Assembly: GCA_949286015.1 (NCBI GenBank)
Contig: CASEBB010000007.1
Coordinates: forward strand, 1 to 41,147
Direction: 5' to 3'
DNA length: 41,147 nt
DNA from: an uncultured Succinivibrionaceae bacterium
Lineage (GTDB): Bacteria > Pseudomonadota > Gammaproteobacteria > Enterobacterales > Succinivibrionaceae
Shown: positions 32,660 through 41,147 of the stretch, piece after piece
How the letters are laid out: every line of letters begins with the position of its first letter
Position numbering within the stretch: the first letter of the stretch is position 1
Notes under the pieces: model-generated
What the model was told of the DNA's origin: nothing
The model's input: only the letters and a program-made list of their open reading frames with translations
The model's database searches: none
Translations under genes and position numbers: made by a program

Positions 32660-33631
32660 ATGTCTGACGTTTTTGCGCAAATCAGTGATTACGGTATCGT
32701 CCCTCTCGTAACCTTAGACGATCCTAATGATGCGGTGCCATTAGCTCGTGCTCTGGTTGCAGGTGGCATCCCTATCGCTGAAGTGACCTTCCGCACTTCC
32801 GCAGGCGGTGAGGCTATTAAGCGCATGGCCAAAGAGGTGCCTGAGATCATCGTTGGTGCTGGTACGGTGCACGACATCGACCACGCAAAGGAGACCTTAG
32901 ACAACGGTGGTAAGTTTGTTATCACCCCAGGCTTTAACGCTAAGGTTGTTGACTGGTGCGTAAAGAACAACATGCCAGTCTGCCCTGGTACGGTGGTGCC
33001 ATCTGACATCGAAGAGGCGATGAACTTTGGCTTAAAGCTGGTGAAGTTCTTCCCTGCTGAGGCCTATGGCGGCATCAACACCTTAAAGGCTTTAGCTGGC
33101 CCATTCGGCGCCATGAAGTTTGTGCCAACTGGTGGTGTGGGCCTCAACAACTTAACTGACTACTTAGACCTGCCAAACGTAGCTGCTGTTGGTGGTAGCT
33201 TCATTCCACCTAGCAAGCTTGTAAAGGCCAAGGACTGGGACGGCATCACGAAGCTGTGCAAGGAAATCACGGCTAAGGTCTTAGACTTTAGCGTGGGTCA
33301 CGTCGGCATCAATGCTGGCACCCCAGAGAATGCTGCCACTGTTACCGGTCAGATCGCTGCTTTATTTGACACCGACCAGCGTGAGGGTGATATCTCCTTC
33401 TTCTCGGGCAAGTTAGTCGAGGTCATGAAGAAGCCATTTGTGGGTCAGAATGGCCACATTTGTGTGGATACCCGTGACATCAAGCGTGCTATGGCCATGT
33501 TAAAGCGCAAGGGCGTGGCCTTTGACGATGACAATATGTTCTACGATGCTAAGGGCAATCTGGTCACGGCTTACTTAAAGGACGAGATTGGCGGCTTTGC
33601 CTTCCACATCCGTCAGCGTCCAAAGGCCTAA
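32660..33631 (+). CDS. KDPG / 4-hydroxy-2-oxoglutarate aldolase with extra C-terminal domain
   Basis: Residues 1-207 are a class I KDPG aldolase, splitting 2-keto-3-deoxy-6-phosphogluconate into pyruvate and glyceraldehyde-3-phosphate. It has Glu41 in AEVTFRT, GAGTV at 67-71 and the Schiff-base lysine K129 in LKLVKFFPAE, plus the phosphate loop PTGGV. Residues 213-320 (starting GHVGINAG and ending AFHIRQR) form an additional domain whose two HVGI/GHICV-type strands resemble the vicinal oxygen chelate (glyoxalase-like) fold. Ordinary Eda has about 210 residues; this has 323. AGAGGA lies 6 nt before the ATG at 32660, and a frame upstream to 32627 is unsupported. It works with the KDG kinase just upstream. 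Confidence 0.9.
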   Translation: MSDVFAQISDYGIVPLVTLDDPNDAVPLARALVAGGIPIAEVTFRTSAGGEAIKRMAKEVPEIIVGAGTVHDIDHAKETLDNGGKFVITPGFNAKVVDWCVKNNMPVCPGTVVPSDIEEAMNFGLKLVKFFPAEAYGGINTLKALAGPFGAMKFVPTGGVGLNNLTDYLDLPNVAAVGGSFIPPSKLVKAKDWDGITKLCKEITAKVLDFSVGHVGINAGTPENAATVTGQIAALFDTDQREGDISFFSGKLVEVMKKPFVGQNGHICVDTRDIKRAMAMLKRKGVAFDDDNMFYDAKGNLVTAYLKDEIGGFAFHIRQRPKA

Positions 33632-33663
33632 GCTAAGAGCTTTTTTCTTTAGGCTTTAATCAG

Positions 33664-33710
33664 AACCCGTGAGGGACATACGTTACGGCGTGTGCTCTCA
33701 CGGGTTTTTT
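33664..33710 (+). terminator. Rho-independent terminator of the KDG gene pair
   Basis: AACCCGTGAG at 33664-33673 pairs with CTCACGGGTT at 33697-33706, continuing inward with an imperfect ACATACG/CGTGTGC stem, and ends in six T residues. Confidence 0.9.
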
Positions 33711-33768
33711 GTTTGTGCTGTGGTAAACGAGAGCTCACAGCAGAGCGCCTGACATCTGGTGCTGACAT

Positions 33769-33995
33769 CCGACCGTGAGGAGGTCTGGGATAATTTTGGT
33801 CAAGCTGATAAACACATGGTTTATGGGCATGCATCAGACTATCTAGAGGTAACACTTGAGCACAAAGTAATGCACTTTACCTCAGTTTTGTGGCATAAGT
33901 CCCCTTGCTTTGGCCCATATTACCTTTCAGTAGGTGACCAAGAAACGCCTTATTTATAGGCTTTATAAAATTAGCCTAGACCTCCTCACGGTCGG
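33769..33995. repeat. 227-bp element bounded by 29-bp inverted repeats
   Basis: The left arm at 33769-33797 (CCGACCGTGAGGAGGTCT...) is the reverse complement of 33967-33995 with two mismatches in 29 bp. The interior of about 170 bp holds an open plus-strand frame (GTG at 33759 to stop at 33959) without a ribosome site. It could be a solo MITE-like element or the ends of a deleted insertion sequence; as RNA it would fold into one long hairpin. Confidence 0.65.
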
Positions 33996-35506
33996 TGACA
34001 TAGGGGCTATGGCGGTTTCCCTATGTGTGAGCAAAGTTACTTGCCAGTAGCCATCCTACCTTAGAGATACGTCGCGGTAGCGACTCTTGCTGATGCTTAT
34101 CGGCGTTAGTGCCATGCGGTAGCAATAACTCTGAGCCCATCGATTCATCTTGATGCGGTGTGCTTGCTTATTTGCGCCTCTCAACGATTGCCACCACACT
34201 CAAAGCTTGAGATGTGGCACGCTCAACTTCAAGGCTATCGCCTTACCATTGAGTGGTAGTCGTAAGTAGAGCCACTCTAAGGTAAAAGCTGTATCTTAGC
34301 GGTTTTGGCAAAATCAGCCGCAACTCCTTGACGTCTGCAGAGCTCAACTAACCAAAGCCCGCTTTGGTGCTGCTTTAGTCTTACAACGCACCATTGTCCC
34401 AAACTCTCTCCACGCCCACGCCTCTCTTTTTGGCGCCAGCGTCTGCAAAAACTCGTTTGGTTACGCTTCTTCAGGGTATCTTGGGGGAGCCTTTTGCATA
34501 AGGCCTCGCGGTCTACGCCTTATCCACAGCACAGCTAAACAGGGCGCATTCTCTCTTTACTTTATCTCGGCCTTGTGGCGCTGTTTGCTTTCTCAGGCGA
34601 GACACAGAAATAGGGAGCTTGTAAGCTTGCAGACCATGCTGGTACTTCGGCGCTTACATTTGCGGAGCGTCCTCATGACCACAGTGGCTGCTCACAGGCC
34701 TTAAGCCTGTGCCCATCACCAACCAGCCCGTAATGGGTACCTATGCTTAGCACTATCTCAGCTTAGGTTCGCTTCTGCGTCGAGAAAACCTGCAAACAAA
34801 GCAAATTACGCCTGTTGCCGTAGCAGCATGCGTCTTACTTCAGCTCTGTAAGGATCACAGCAAAAGCGTTGGTGGCGAGGAAAAGAAGAGAGTTAATCTA
34901 AAGTGGTGGCGTGAACAGCGGCGGGAGTGCTCTGCACTTGCTTTTGCAGCGCGCCGCGTAGTGTCGACTGCTGTTGCTGCTCTCTGCCTGTTGCTCTTTG
35001 TGCTTAGTACCACCAAGAGCACCATGCGCCTCTTTTTACCCCGCACACGCCATGGCGGTGATCAGCTTACAGCCTACCCAGTAAGGCGGCTGCTACTTAA
35101 CTCTTGCCTACTGTCCTCATCATGTGGCGGGGCTTAGTTGTAAAGGACATGACTGCCCTGCACATAAAGCTGCACCTCTCTACCTCAACACATTACTTTG
35201 GTAGGTGTCTGCCAAAGCGGCTCTCATATGGGGTAAATGCGCTTTACCCTAGAGTAGGAGCTGCGTCTTAGCAGGGTTAACCTGAGGGATGTTGTTTGAG
35301 GGCGCCTGCTTCCATTGGTGTTGTCACCATTCTCCATTACTGCTATTGCTACTGCTAATGCTATTGCCTTTAGGCCCTGTACGTTTGCTGCCCTGTTGGC
35401 AGTATCGTGCTGGCTGCTTTAAGGCTACGCACCCTACAGCATTGCTGTTGCTACTCTACGCACATTACCCTCACAAAGACTTGCATGGCCCTCCTGATAC
35501 TACAGC

Positions 35507-35527
35507 AAAGGAGCAGGGGCTCTTTTT
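35507..35527 (+). terminator. Small plus-strand terminator
   Basis: GAGC-AGGG-GCTC with AAA/TTT extension is followed by five T residues. It would end a rightward transcript for which no gene is recognised upstream. Confidence 0.45.
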
Positions 35528-35952
35528 GTCTGCGCGCTGTTTAGCATAAGGAGATGTTATTGGCTGTAAGTGCTGGCTGTAAGCTGTATTGGTGGCAGAG
35601 GCCGTGATCGAGGGCAGCACAGGGTGCAGAGTGCAGAGACAGCTGGCTGGCGGGACGTAGCGTAGTGGCAAAGAAAGAGGATGGAGTGCACCAACACCAA
35701 AAGATAGGGTGTGGAGATTGGATAAAGATGCGCCAGAGTAATCTCTGGGTTCTTAAGTGCAGCTGGGGCGGGCCTCATGATAGAGGCGCGCAAGTAGGCA
35801 ACAGCCATACTTTGGGGTGATAAAACTTTTGGTAAAGAGCAGCAGGTAGGGGAGAGACTGTCGTCAGTAGTCAGCACCTGCTCTTTTCCGCACAGACAGC
35901 AGCGAAAAGCATCGAGATAGCGCCAGCATGGGGTATCAGGAGTAACGACTTC

Positions 35953-38900
35953 ATGGGCGCTAAGACAGCACCACTGTCGCGTTTATTGCGTGCGCGTCAC
36001 CCTCGCTTTCATTACCACTCGTTGCATCAGCCTCATTCTGCACGGAGTCACCATCAGCACCCGCCTCATCGCCACCATTACCATCACCACCATCTCTCAG
36101 ACCTTGCTGCTTGGCGCCTAAAGCATAAGCGCTTCTTTGCCCCAAGACGCGCTACTACCGTTGCAGCTGCCCTGTGGTGGCCAGTATCAGCGCCCGCCCC
36201 AACCGACTCCTCCCCTGTACCTGCTTTTACCCTGCTGCAGGTACAGGGGCCACACCACTCTCAAGAGGCACTTCTGACAGAAGCGAAGCGCGAGGCGATA
36301 GCGGCTGCACCGCTGCAAACTGCCAGTGTGGGCACAGACATCGAGAGCACAGCTGACCTCTGGCAACAGCAGCTATTACCTCTTGCTGTAGTGCAGCCAT
36401 GGACGGTCTGGTCAATCCTCTTGACGGTGACGCAATTGCAGCATGAGTTGGCAGCTACTGGCTCAGTGGCTGTAGAGACTATGGCTGCCTTGATGCGGGA
36501 GCATGCAGCCTTTTATCAGGAGGTGGTGCCTTATGCGCAGCTTGAGCTTAATGCCGAGGGCTTAGCCGCGCTCTTGTGTCTGCTGCCTGCCGATAAGTGG
36601 CGGCACTTGGCTTTAAGTGCGGCGGCCAAGTTGCAGCGCTGGGGATTAACAGCGCCCGCCCCTGTAACGCCGCGTACTGCTGCTCCAGCTGTTGATGCTA
36701 CCACTTCAGCTGCTGCTACGGTTCCAGTTGCTGTTCCCGAGTCCGCTGCTACTGCAAACACGCACAAGGCCACTACTACTACTACTACTACTACTACCGC
36801 GACTACCACCACTACCATCGCGACTACCGCTAACACAACCGCTGGGGGCATGGCTGTTACTGCTGCTGCGCCATACGAGGTGACGCTGCGTACTACCAGT
36901 AATAGCTGGATTTACCGGCTGCACTTTTCTCATGGTATAGAGCAGTGCCCCGAGCGCTCTGCTTTACTCCGCATTGTACGGGACGAGCTGCACTCCTTGC
37001 TGCCAGAGAGCCTTGCGCTTTTTAGTGGCCCTTTACTTACTCCTGTATCGCTGGACTTTGTGCAGTGGTGCTACCAGCATAAGCTGCACTTTATCGTGAG
37101 CTTGCCGCCTGTAGAGACTGCTCCTCTAGGAAAGAGGAAAGAGGGAGAAGGCGAAGCTGATGCGCTTTCAGAGGTGGACAACGCAAGCTCCCTCTGGCCA
37201 CCCTCATGGTTAGAGGGAATGGCTACAGCTTTAAGCTTAGTACAAGAGCGTCTGACCTCGCATCAAGTGGCTCCGGACTCTCTCTTAGGACGGCGCGCTT
37301 TACGGCGCTGGCGGCATCCTTTGGGGCTGGTAATGGTCTTACCTTTGGAGGGAGCAGAGCAGGGAGTAGAGCGTAGCGCGTGTGGCTGCTCTCAGGGAAG
37401 TGGAGTCGGTGCTGATAGTGGTGCTGAAGCCGATGTTGGTGGTGATAGTGGTAGTGCTGCTGTAAGTAAGAGCGGTATTGCCGCCACCCAATGGCGGGTA
37501 GTACCTGCTGAGACGCAACAGGAGCTGGCGGAGCAGGCTACTACTACTACTACTATTACAGACAATGCTGCTGTTGCTGCCTGTGCAGCTCCTCGTGAGG
37601 AGTACATGCCTACCGTCAGCACCAAGGCTCAACCTGTAACGGTCACTACCAAGGCGAAGACAGCAACCATTACCGCAAAGGGGCACACCTCTACCGCTAC
37701 TGTAGGCACCACCACCACCACCATCACCACCCCGCACGCACTCTACGTGTTAGTGCTCGATATGCCTGCTGCCGTAAAAGCCGCCTATCTCGACTTACCC
37801 ACAGTGATCGTAGTGCACCGCGTACCACGTGCTGTAGGCTTACGCTTACAACAGCTGAGCCTCTGGCAGCAGCTACAGTATGGGCATAAGCTCTTAAAAG
37901 CGGCAGTAACCCAGCCACACGTACTGCAAGTGCAGGCCACGACTTATACCCTGCCCCAGCTCTCGCACTTCTCTGCGGCCCAGCGACAGGTATGGCAGCA
38001 GGTGGTAGTAGAGACCTTTGTGAGTAGCAAGCAGCCACAACAAAAGCTTTATGTGCAAGTACAGGGAGTGACCCCGTTGCTGCAAGCTGGCCTTACCCCT
38101 GAGCTGCAAGAGCAGAGTGAGCCTCATATGCAGCGTTGGCCGCATCCAAGAATGCATGCCACCCACAAGGGCAAAAACACCAAGGCTCACCATGCTGTGC
38201 CACACCAACTGCTCCCCCAAGTCACTCATGACACTAATGCCCTTCATGCCACTCATACCACGGATACGGTGCATTACCAGCATGCGGCGCATGTTCCTAG
38301 CAGACCGCAACAGGGGCGGGCGCTGCTTAAGAATGAGCCAACACTGAATGAGCAAACACTGCTCAGCGTCGTGCCCCTGCGTACACAGCTGCTCTGGCAG
38401 CAGTTAGCACTGGAAATCATGAAACAGCAGCGTGCGCACCTTGCAGCGCGCCTGAACCTGCCGCAAGTGACCTCAGTCAAAGCATGGCAGTCGTTGTTTG
38501 CCTCTTACAGTGAGGAGCGCAAGCTGCAATTGGCTCAGGAGAGCTACTTGGCTGCGGTTGCCGCCTGTGGCGAGAGGGAGAGCTTAAGTGCTCAGTTGCG
38601 TGCTGCTGAGAAGCGTAAGCAGGATCTACAGGCTGCACCGGCCGCTGCCGCACAAAAGGCTCAAGTTGCACCGAGCAGAGTGTACCCATTAGCCCTTATT
38701 ACCCCAGCTTTGTCCGCACCAGCACCCGAGCAGCTCTTTGCTGACAATAGCGCCTTACAAGCCACGCGCGTGGTGGTAGCGCCAGAGTATCCGCTGGCCT
38801 TGCCCTCACCACAGTCGCTGGCGGCAAAGGCAGCTTTAGCAGCAGCGCCTGTTGCTCACGATCTTCAGCACGATCGGTATGAGGAGCAAGATAAGAGCGC

Positions 38901-41067
38901 CGCCACCGCCACTGCCAAAGCCATCAAGCCATCTTCTGCTGCCACAACTGCCAGCGAAGATGCTTATCTTGCTGCTACCCAAGAAGACTTGCTCTTCATC
39001 GAGAGCTTAGACAGCTTACGGGCGGCCTTTGTCGCGATGCCCGCACTGACTGCTACTGCCTTTTTCCGTATTTGGCCACAAGCCGCTACCACCGCGCTGA
39101 GCGTCAAGCTAGCAGCGGTTTTAGGGTCAGAGCAGAGTATAGGGGAGATGTGGACACATCATGAGCCGTGGCTGTTATCCCGTCTGCCGTCATTTCCTGC
39201 TTTTGCTGACGAGCCACAACAAAAAGTCACAGATGTTTCCATGGGACTGGACTGCTTTTATCGCAGTGTTCTGCAGGTGCATGTGCCTCAAGAGACGCCT
39301 CTTAATCAATATCTCCGTGCCCGTGAGGCCCAAAGACGGCAGCGCTCAGTGCAGCCTTGTGCCAAACGGCTGTTACGTCGTTTTACGGGGCTGCGCTATA
39401 CGCAGTCATTTACTGACCTTAGAGACTACCTCTACAACTTCCCGCTGTATGGCGAGCAAATGCCTTTAAGTACGGCAGTAGAGCTGAGCATCCGTGGTCT
39501 GTGGCCACGTCTGCCGCAGCCTTTTACGGTGTGGGCACAGAGTAGATCACGCTACCGTCATGTGCATCCCCCAAGAAGCTCCTTTGCCCAGAGCTTCATG
39601 CCAGCCTTAAGTGTAGGTGCGCAGCAGCTGCTGCCAGAGCTGATGCCGCTTTGTAGCGCGCTACCACCAGAGCTTGCAGTGGAGTTGTATGCCCCAAAGG
39701 AGCTGATCTCCTTACACGCCAGTGATTCATGGCAGCACTTATTGGTGATTGCTACTATTCCGTGGCTCTCGCTCCATATGGACTTAGTGGACTCACAGTT
39801 TGGTCTGGGCGTGCACTTACACAGCTTTAGAGCCCATACGTGGGTTATGGGAATGCAAAAGTACACCGTGCTGCCTTTCATGGAGTCCAGCTGGATGGAG
39901 ATTACGGCTCTAACTGATGATAAGAGCATCCCTCCTGAGGTGAGCAGCAGCAGCTCTCAGTATGAGCCCACACGTGATCCTTTGCTGCTTACAAGCTTTG
40001 CCCCTGCAGCTGACACTGCGCTTACTGGTAGTGTTAGTGGTAGTGAAGTGCTGGGGCCTCAAGACCATCCGCAAAGCGTACAAGACAGCCGCTCCCCGTC
40101 CTCACAATTAGAGGCAGCTACAGTACAAGGACAGGTACAAGTACAAAGTAGCGTCAGTAAGTCGGAGCTTAGGAGCAGTGCGAGCTTAGACCGCTATCAA
40201 GCCGCAGAGGACGCCTTACACGCCACCGTAGCAGAGGCTAAGCGCTTAGCTGCTCAGTTCCGAGCAGAGCAAAACAGCGCGGCGATGCAGGATGTCATTG
40301 CGGATATTTTAGGCTGCTCTCCGGAAAACTTAGAGACAGAGCTGGCGGCTACAGCCACAGAGCTCGCAGCTGAGCGCGAGCGGCTGCAAGTGTTAGCTCC
40401 TGCGGCGCCATGCAGCGGGCAGGCTACGGACTTAGTCACGGGTGAGACTTACGCTATAGACAGTGCTGCTGTAGCGTCAGGACAGCCGGTATTTGCCTCC
40501 ATGCTGGGCTTAAGTGCCCTTGCCATAAAAGAGCCGTTTGCTGATAGTGGCGCTCTGGTACCAGATGCCGCTTATCAAGAGCTGTTGCAAAAGAACATGG
40601 CGCTTTTGGAGTTGCGTAGCGCGGCGGCCCAAAAAGAGCAGGGGCGGGCGCTGGAAAACACCGCTGCATGCACTTCTGTCTCGCAGCCAGCGGACATTAC
40701 TCCGACGACGCCATCAATTGCTATGGCATCCCCAATGGTGGCTACCAACTTGGCACAGAGTAGAGTGCGCTGCGTCCCTGCGTTTGCGGCACCGTCACTG
40801 CCGCCAGCAGAGAGCATGGAGCTCTCTTACGTCACGGCCGTAAGCGGTGCACGATCACTGGCCTTACGAGTAAGCGAGCTGAAGCTGCCTTTGCCTCATG
40901 AGGTGGCGAGCTTAGCCCTCGAGCAAGCGCTCAAGGCGGAGCATGTCACCCCTGTGGCTTTACCTGCGGATTACCACGATCTGGTGGTGCCAGCACCGGT
41001 AGCAGAGAGTGAAAAAGAGGCAGTGGTGGCGCAGATCACAGCCGCTGCTGATGGTTCTTTATTGTAA
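35953..41067 (+). CDS. Giant low-complexity protein of unknown function (1704 residues)
   Basis: I do not recognise this protein. AGGAGT lies 9 nt before the ATG and the frame stays open for 5.1 kb with local codon use like its neighbours, so it is probably expressed. It has no signal peptide or membrane helix. Residues 16-47 contain 15 His, and a second His-rich patch lies near 730-785; both could bind metal. Poly-Thr linkers begin at residues 274 (eight ACT codons), 530 and about 585. Between linkers are Ala/Gln/Leu-rich, mostly helical segments (WQQLALEIMKQQRAHLAARLNL; coiled-coil-like EEAKRLAAQFRAEQ near the C-terminus) and a more ordinary-looking segment at about 1120-1320 (FTDLRDYLYNFPLYGEQ). 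There are few Cys. It stands alone downstream of a 2.2-kb gap. Confidence 0.7.
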   Translation: MGAKTAPLSRLLRARHPRFHYHSLHQPHSARSHHQHPPHRHHYHHHHLSDLAAWRLKHKRFFAPRRATTVAAALWWPVSAPAPTDSSPVPAFTLLQVQGPHHSQEALLTEAKREAIAAAPLQTASVGTDIESTADLWQQQLLPLAVVQPWTVWSILLTVTQLQHELAATGSVAVETMAALMREHAAFYQEVVPYAQLELNAEGLAALLCLLPADKWRHLALSAAAKLQRWGLTAPAPVTPRTAAPAVDATTSAAATVPVAVPESAATANTHKATTTTTTTTTATTTTTIATTANTTAGGMAVTAAAPYEVTLRTTSNSWIYRLHFSHGIEQCPERSALLRIVRDELHSLLPESLALFSGPLLTPVSLDFVQWCYQHKLHFIVSLPPVETAPLGKRKEGEGEADALSEVDNASSLWPPSWLEGMATALSLVQERLTSHQVAPDSLLGRRALRRWRHPLGLVMVLPLEGAEQGVERSACGCSQGSGVGADSGAEADVGGDSGSAAVSKSGIAATQWRVVPAETQQELAEQATTTTTITDNAAVAACAAPREEYMPTVSTKAQPVTVTTKAKTATITAKGHTSTATVGTTTTTITTPHALYVLVLDMPAAVKAAYLDLPTVIVVHRVPRAVGLRLQQLSLWQQLQYGHKLLKAAVTQPHVLQVQATTYTLPQLSHFSAAQRQVWQQVVVETFVSSKQPQQKLYVQVQGVTPLLQAGLTPELQEQSEPHMQRWPHPRMHATHKGKNTKAHHAVPHQLLPQVTHDTNALHATHTTDTVHYQHAAHVPSRPQQGRALLKNEPTLNEQTLLSVVPLRTQLLWQQLALEIMKQQRAHLAARLNLPQVTSVKAWQSLFASYSEERKLQLAQESYLAAVAACGERESLSAQLRAAEKRKQDLQAAPAAAAQKAQVAPSRVYPLALITPALSAPAPEQLFADNSALQATRVVVAPEYPLALPSPQSLAAKAALAAAPVAHDLQHDRYEEQDKSAATATAKAIKPSSAATTASEDAYLAATQEDLLFIESLDSLRAAFVAMPALTATAFFRIWPQAATTALSVKLAAVLGSEQSIGEMWTHHEPWLLSRLPSFPAFADEPQQKVTDVSMGLDCFYRSVLQVHVPQETPLNQYLRAREAQRRQRSVQPCAKRLLRRFTGLRYTQSFTDLRDYLYNFPLYGEQMPLSTAVELSIRGLWPRLPQPFTVWAQSRSRYRHVHPPRSSFAQSFMPALSVGAQQLLPELMPLCSALPPELAVELYAPKELISLHASDSWQHLLVIATIPWLSLHMDLVDSQFGLGVHLHSFRAHTWVMGMQKYTVLPFMESSWMEITALTDDKSIPPEVSSSSSQYEPTRDPLLLTSFAPAADTALTGSVSGSEVLGPQDHPQSVQDSRSPSSQLEAATVQGQVQVQSSVSKSELRSSASLDRYQAAEDALHATVAEAKRLAAQFRAEQNSAAMQDVIADILGCSPENLETELAATATELAAERERLQVLAPAAPCSGQATDLVTGETYAIDSAAVASGQPVFASMLGLSALAIKEPFADSGALVPDAAYQELLQKNMALLELRSAAAQKEQGRALENTAACTSVSQPADITPTTPSIAMASPMVATNLAQSRVRCVPAFAAPSLPPAESMELSYVTAVSGARSLALRVSELKLPLPHEVASLALEQALKAEHVTPVALPADYHDLVVPAPVAESEKEAVVAQITAAADGSLL
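36772..36798 (+). repeat. (ACT)8 trinucleotide repeat inside the giant protein gene
   Basis: Eight ACT triplets plus ACC encode poly-Thr from residue 274. A second run of five ACT triplets lies at 37540-37554. Slippage would change linker length without shifting the frame. Confidence 0.9.
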
Positions 41068-41147
41068 CCAGGGGACACGCCCTATAAGAGCACATAAAAG
41101 CACAAATAAGGTGCATCGTTGCGTGCGCTTTTAGGATCCTATCCGCT

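Larger units (their letters stand above)
33711..35952. other. 2.2-kb region without a convincing gene
   Basis: Between the aldolase terminator and the 1704-codon gene no reading frame shows a family signature. The region holds the inverted-repeat element at 33769-33995, a GGGTAAA/TTTACCC hairpin at about 35230-35250 and a small terminator at 35507-35527. A plus-strand frame at about 34751-35137 (no stop, with a hydrophobic STAVAALCLLLFVLS segment) lacks a start codon and may be a gene remnant. A Leu-rich 86-codon frame at 35289-35549 runs through the terminator and is doubtful. Confidence 0.45.

Noticed and set aside
33996..34800. Decayed tnpB or other transposase
   Set aside because: Frames on the minus strand were translated by eye; none shows the CxxC zinc ribbon or the DRD-type end of TnpB, so the idea is not supported.
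35289..35549. 86-codon Leu-rich frame as a small secreted protein
   Set aside because: The poly-Leu arises from a CTATTG/CTACTG repeat, the Shine-Dalgarno spacing is wrong and a terminator lies within the frame.
1..41147. tRNA or rRNA genes
   Set aside because: No T-loop GTTCRA-type motif with a matching acceptor stem and no rRNA segment was recognised by eye.

Overview
The window looks like a chromosome segment of a host-associated gammaproteobacterium. The gene types that suggest this are a KdgM-family sialate porin with NanM, a fused chorismate mutase-prephenate dehydratase PheA, a SetA/SetB-type sugar exporter, a YfbR-like nucleotidase and a DeaD helicase. An anaerobic gut group such as Succinivibrionaceae would fit, but that placement is inference and no rRNA or tRNA gene is present to test it. 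Genes are sparse: 19 confident protein genes lie in 41 kb, separated by long intergenic stretches rich in hairpins and short repeats.

Region 1 (1-9973) is a sialic acid cluster. Reading 5' to 3' on the minus strand it holds nanM (periplasmic mutarotase), nanC (outer membrane porin), nanE (ManNAc-6-P epimerase), nanA (lyase) and an SSS-type Na+/sialic acid symporter. An RpiR-family SIS-domain regulator diverges from it at 9080. Sialic acid would cross the outer membrane through NanC, be converted by NanM to the usable anomer, be imported by the symporter, be cleaved by NanA to pyruvate and ManNAc, and enter amino sugar metabolism through NanE after phosphorylation. NanK, NagA and NagB are not in the window. 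The gap between nanM and the regulator holds a perfect 20-bp AT-rich palindrome, a related imperfect one and a CRP-like site. All four gaps inside the cluster contain strong hairpins. The left edge of the window carries what looks like the right end of an IS200/IS605-type element.

Region 2 (9974-15670) has an 864-residue membrane or envelope protein of unknown function and galM. Region 3 (15671-24317) has a 1094-residue DEAD-box helicase with very long charged tails, a Set-type sugar exporter, a DkgA-like aldo/keto reductase and an RsmB/NOP-type rRNA methyltransferase. Region 4 (24318-30623) has a FadR/GntR regulator ending in an AT-hook, a YfbR-like HD-domain protein whose HD signature reads HE, pheA and a Bax inhibitor-1 family membrane protein. 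Five copies of a roughly 155-170 bp MITE-like repeat are scattered from 14626 to 30623.

Region 5 (30624-33710) has a KDG kinase and a KDPG aldolase carrying an extra C-terminal domain. Together they convert 2-keto-3-deoxygluconate to pyruvate and glyceraldehyde-3-phosphate. Region 6 (33711-41147) is a 2.2-kb stretch without a convincing gene, including a 227-bp inverted-repeat-bounded element, followed by a 1704-residue low-complexity protein with His-rich and poly-Thr segments that I could not assign to any family.
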